DNA of 64,000 nucleotides from JAWMQL01 sp033283165. Its GTDB lineage: Bacteria; Pseudomonadota; Gammaproteobacteria; Pseudomonadales; Halieaceae. Under the pieces are notes generated by a model. The model was not told where the DNA came from, did no database searches, and saw nothing but the letters and a program-made list of their open reading frames with translations. The stretch lies in the NCBI GenBank assembly GCA_033283165.1, contig JAWMQL010000006.1, positions 290,505-354,504 of the forward strand, read 5' to 3'. This document shows, in pieces, positions 61,095 to 64,000 of this stretch. Each line of letters begins with the position of its first letter. Within the stretch, counting starts at the first letter, position 1. Made by a program: the position numbers and the translations under genes.

Positions 61095-61343
61095 GACCTG
61101 CCTCCACAGAGGTGTTGCAGAAATACACTTCGGTGCAATCTGCGTGTGGCAAAGCGCGCCTCGGCGAGTAATCCACGATACCGGGAGGCAGACCCCTTCC
61201 TTAAATTATCTCGGGGCCTGATGCAGAGCGCGGCAGGCCAGGATGTCTACGTGGTCAATTCAGCTGTTTCCCCACTAGACTACAGCAATATACGTTGGCC
61301 CGTATAAGTCTCGTGGAATTCAGCGGGGCGACATGGAGACATT

Positions 61344-62825
61344 ATGAATCTTGGCGATAGACTGAGACGCGGAAGTGCCTACCTCATGTCTGCCCGTACT
61401 TTTGACAAAGTCGCCTCTTTTCTGTTCGGGGTCGCCCTTGCGCGCATCCTGTTTCCTGCAGACTTTGGAATGCTGGTTACACTGCAGATTTTCACCGGGA
61501 TAACTGGTTTTATCGCCGGCGGCGGGATGACCCAAGCGCTGGTGCGTTTCAACGACGTCGAGAATATTCATTTCCGCATTGTATTTACATTGCAGATGTT
61601 GATCGGAACCGCCATCTATTTCCTGCTATTCTTCCTTGCGCCCTACGTGGCCGTCTGGTTTGAAAACCCGATGTATTGCGACCTTCTCAGGGTTACGGCG
61701 CTTACTTTTTTTCTGCGCCCTTTCAATAACATTCCGGTTGCCATTTTAAGTCGGGACTTTCGATTCAAAGAAATGTCCAGCGTACGCTATGTGCGGCCTA
61801 TTGCAACGGGAGCAACCAGCGTCATCCTTGCCCTTGAGGGTCAGGGTGTGTGGAGTCTTATCTTCGGCGGTCTAGTAGGCACCATGTCTACCCTGCCGAT
61901 TCTCTACTGGCATGCGCGATGGAAGCCTGTGCCATGCTTTAAGTTCAGCCGCATAAAGAGTCTGGGAATATATGGTATAAAGTTTCAAACAAACGACCTG
62001 CTCGTCTACCTGAAAACGGTCATTCCCAATGCAGTGATAAGCAAGTTTATCGGCCCGGCTCAACTCGGACTGCTGAATAAGGCAGACAGCCTGGTTACGG
62101 TACCACTTGATATATTTGTCAGCTCCGTCAATCAGACAGTTTTTCGCGGTATGGCGTCTCTACAGGATGATCTCGATACTTGTCGTTACCTCTATCTCAA
62201 AACGCTCACAGTGCTTTCTGTTTATGTTTTTCCGATCTATGTTTTCATGTTCTGGTTTGCTGAACCATTTATAGTTACGGTATACGGAAGTAAGTGGCAA
62301 GCGGCGGCCGCACTATTGCAGATACTAGCCACGGCAGGCGTAGTTAAAACACTGAATCGTGCTGGAAGTACCCTGATCGGTGCACAGAATATGTTAGGCC
62401 GGGAAACATTCATACATATTGAATCGATTGCGGTGATTGGACTTGGCTGTGCTTTTTTCTACCCTAAGGGAATAAGCTGGATTGCCTTTGTCTATCTGGC
62501 TACATACTCGTATTCCTGTATCAGGATCACAGGGCTTGCCTCTAAAATATTGTCCCTGAAAATAAAAGATTTGTACTTCGCACTTCAACCCAGCTTGATA
62601 TTGAATGGCGTCCTCATAGCTGTTCTTTCAATGGCCGATCTGGTTATAAACGCCATGGGGTTGCATGTAGGCAATATTTTATACATCGTATGTCTGGGCA
62701 CCATCGGAGGGGCAGCATATCTGGCATTTTTCCTGTATATCCCGATGCCAAAACTCGCAGGCGAGGTAGCGCGTTTACGTGCCTCCGCGATAGGACGGTA
62801 CCTAGGTAGGCGAAACACAGATTAG
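61344..62825 (+). CDS. Wzx-type polysaccharide flippase (PST/MATE-like)
   Basis: 493 residues with about 12-14 membrane helices. The N-terminus RRGSAYLMSARTFDKVASFLFGVALARIL followed by FPADFGMLVTLQIFTGITGF is typical of oligosaccharide flippases, as are LPFLRPFNNIPVAILSRDFRFKEMS-like segments near 125-150 and GLLNKADSLVTVPLD near 242. It would translocate the lipid-linked repeat to the periplasm for the polymerase. Composition is clearly AT-richer than the main operon. It is separated from the other polysaccharide genes by the IS remnant. Confidence 0.9.
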   Translation: MNLGDRLRRGSAYLMSARTFDKVASFLFGVALARILFPADFGMLVTLQIFTGITGFIAGGGMTQALVRFNDVENIHFRIVFTLQMLIGTAIYFLLFFLAPYVAVWFENPMYCDLLRVTALTFFLRPFNNIPVAILSRDFRFKEMSSVRYVRPIATGATSVILALEGQGVWSLIFGGLVGTMSTLPILYWHARWKPVPCFKFSRIKSLGIYGIKFQTNDLLVYLKTVIPNAVISKFIGPAQLGLLNKADSLVTVPLDIFVSSVNQTVFRGMASLQDDLDTCRYLYLKTLTVLSVYVFPIYVFMFWFAEPFIVTVYGSKWQAAAALLQILATAGVVKTLNRAGSTLIGAQNMLGRETFIHIESIAVIGLGCAFFYPKGISWIAFVYLATYSYSCIRITGLASKILSLKIKDLYFALQPSLILNGVLIAVLSMADLVINAMGLHVGNILYIVCLGTIGGAAYLAFFLYIPMPKLAGEVARLRASAIGRYLGRRNTD

Positions 62826-62879
62826 AGCAATATGCTATGAACTCAGTTTTTTTGGTGTAAACCAAGTTTGGCCAGAACA

Positions 62880-63878
62880 ATGACTGCGAATTCTCACGTA
62901 ACGATCTCAATTCCCGATGCTTACTATGAACCTATATTCATTGTCGGACCGGGACGCAGCGGATCGACTTTACTCAGGGCGATGCTTAACGGTCACTCGC
63001 AACTCGATATTTCCAAGGAGTCCTATTTAATAACGGCTCTGCGAAATGTCTGGTGCAAGAATATGACAAGACAACAAATAGAGTTGTTCGCCCTTCGACT
63101 TCGTTTGTTTCCCCGCCCCCCGGAGGTCGCGCTTGTTGATTATCTAGGCTGGGATCATGAACAATTGTGTTCGACCTTATGGCAGATGCGAGACAAAGAG
63201 TGGCGCGATGTAGTAGTCGCCATCTTCACGCGACGCACCAGCGAATTGGGAAAGACCTACTGGGGTAACAAGACACCCGATTATGGTCTACGATTGCCTG
63301 CCATCATAGAGATTTTTCCACGCAGCAAGATTCTGTTTTTGGTCCGTGACGGGCGCGACGTTACACTTTCGTATCTTGCCTGCGACTGGGGCCCAGATAG
63401 TTTTTTTAACGGAGCTGAGTACTGGCGCAGACAGTTGGAGGCATACCAGAACTTTTGCGACTTATATCCAGATGCAAAAATAATTTTGGTAAAGTATGAG
63501 GATCTGACCAGTGATCCTGAGAAGACTCTTCATTCAATCTGTCGCTTCCTCGACATCCCTTTTGAGCACGATATGCTCAGCTACCATGAGAATCTGTCTA
63601 GCCATTTCAGTCCTGATGCGCAATTCGCCCATCACCAGTTACTTAAGAAGCCCACACGTCCTAACCGCAACTATCGCTGGAAAAAAGAAGTGTCCGAACG
63701 GGACCGCGCGATTTTTCAGGGGATCTGTGCACCGCTATTGGAATTCGCTGGATACGAGACCGAGAACCTAAAACTCTCTCAGCTATTTTGGAGTTTATAC
63801 GCCAAACTTAGATACAGTTTGCATAGGTTGAAAAAATCTTCTCAAGAAACCATGAAATGGTATTGTTCTAAACTGTAG
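62880..63878 (+). CDS. PAPS-dependent sulfotransferase-like protein 3
   Basis: 332 residues from the ATG at 62880; an in-frame TTG 12 bases earlier is possible. 5'-phosphosulfate loop IFIVGPGRSGSTLLRAMLNG near 19-38 and 3'-phosphate region ILFLVRDGRDVTLSYLACDWG near 151-171, then ILVKYEDLTSDPEKTL. AT-rich codon use like the flippase. Third sulfotransferase of the window. Confidence 0.9.
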   Translation: MTANSHVTISIPDAYYEPIFIVGPGRSGSTLLRAMLNGHSQLDISKESYLITALRNVWCKNMTRQQIELFALRLRLFPRPPEVALVDYLGWDHEQLCSTLWQMRDKEWRDVVVAIFTRRTSELGKTYWGNKTPDYGLRLPAIIEIFPRSKILFLVRDGRDVTLSYLACDWGPDSFFNGAEYWRRQLEAYQNFCDLYPDAKIILVKYEDLTSDPEKTLHSICRFLDIPFEHDMLSYHENLSSHFSPDAQFAHHQLLKKPTRPNRNYRWKKEVSERDRAIFQGICAPLLEFAGYETENLKLSQLFWSLYAKLRYSLHRLKKSSQETMKWYCSKL

Positions 63879-63889
63879 TAGTTCAGACT

Positions 63890-63935
63890 TGATCTGACAG
63901 TTACCGGTCCGATGTCGGCGTTTTCTGTCAGGTCA
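63890..63935. repeat. Inverted repeat near window end, possible IS terminus
   Basis: TGATCTGACAG at 63890-63900 pairs with CTGTCAGGTCA at 63925-63935 (10 of 11 bases, 24-base loop). It follows the sulfotransferase stop by 11 bases and could be a terminator without a clear T-run, or part of the end of an insertion sequence continuing past the window. Confidence 0.4.
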
Positions 63936-63938
63936 GGT

Positions 63939-64000
63939 TCAGTTCACGAACTTTTCCTTCCAGAGTTGTTTCCCGTCAAGCAAAGTATCCATTGGCGTTC
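63939..64000 (-). CDS. Possible C-terminal end of an integrase-type transposase (partial)
   Basis: Nineteen codons and a stop enter from the window edge: TPMDTLLDGKQLWKEKFVN. The TPxxTLxDGKxxWxEK pattern resembles the C-terminal end of some IS481/IS3-like transposases, and an inverted repeat lies just beyond the stop. Very short, so only a hint. Confidence 0.3.
   Translation of the reverse strand, partial: TPMDTLLDGKQLWKEKFVN

Noticed and set aside
32584..63878. PEP-CTERM proteins or an exosortase among the products
   Set aside because: No product ends in a VPEP-type motif plus hydrophobic helix and basic tail, and no protein shows the exosortase membrane topology with its Cys/Arg/His signature.

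Overview
The window reads as the chromosome of a marine-type gammaproteobacterium in the Pseudomonadales/Cellvibrionales area. The block rph, yicC, gmk, rpoZ, spoT, ridA, oxyR, recG, rubredoxin reductase, ubiC and ubiA is the Pseudomonas-like neighbourhood, the coding sequence is GC-rich, and antisense frames stay open as expected at that composition. I saw no rRNA, tRNA or CRISPR array.

1-31 kb is housekeeping. It holds RNA turnover and nucleotide genes (rph to spoT), peroxide response and recombination (oxyR, recG), ubiquinone entry (ubiC, ubiA), a TRAP dicarboxylate-type transporter split over two strands, uvrD, a SPOR-domain membrane protein, and amino-sugar precursor synthesis (glmS, glmU). 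A hairpin element of REP type sits at 15.4 kb. A glrK-qseG-glrR two-component operon closes this part at 29.0-32.3 kb.

32-59 kb is an exopolysaccharide island of the exosortase-A-associated type. It has a LuxI/GNAT-like acyltransferase, a Wzz-type chain-length protein, UDP-glucose dehydrogenase with a UDP-uronate epimerase, and a tightly overlapping plus-strand operon (37.3-52.8 kb). That operon encodes five glycosyltransferases, two asparagine-synthetase-like amidotransferases, two sulfotransferases, a PaaK-like AMP ligase, an O-antigen-ligase-like polymerase and a deacetylase-like protein. A minus-strand operon (53.4-59.3 kb) adds three GT2 glycosyltransferases, a polysaccharide deacetylase and a membrane alkaline-phosphatase-superfamily enzyme. 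My inference is a sulfated, uronate-containing and perhaps amidated polysaccharide. No exosortase and no PEP-CTERM substrate is in the window.

The best regulatory observation is between glrR and the acyltransferase. An exact TGTC-N10-GACA site (the E. coli GlrR operator pattern), a second one-mismatch site, and a near-consensus sigma-54 promoter with correct -24/-12 spacing lie in front of the first gene of the island. This predicts that GlrKR, which controls amino-sugar supply in enterobacteria, here switches on the polysaccharide locus.

59-64 kb is more AT-rich and looks acquired. It has a decayed IS110-family transposase, a Wzx-type flippase, a third sulfotransferase, and what may be the edge of another insertion sequence at the window end.
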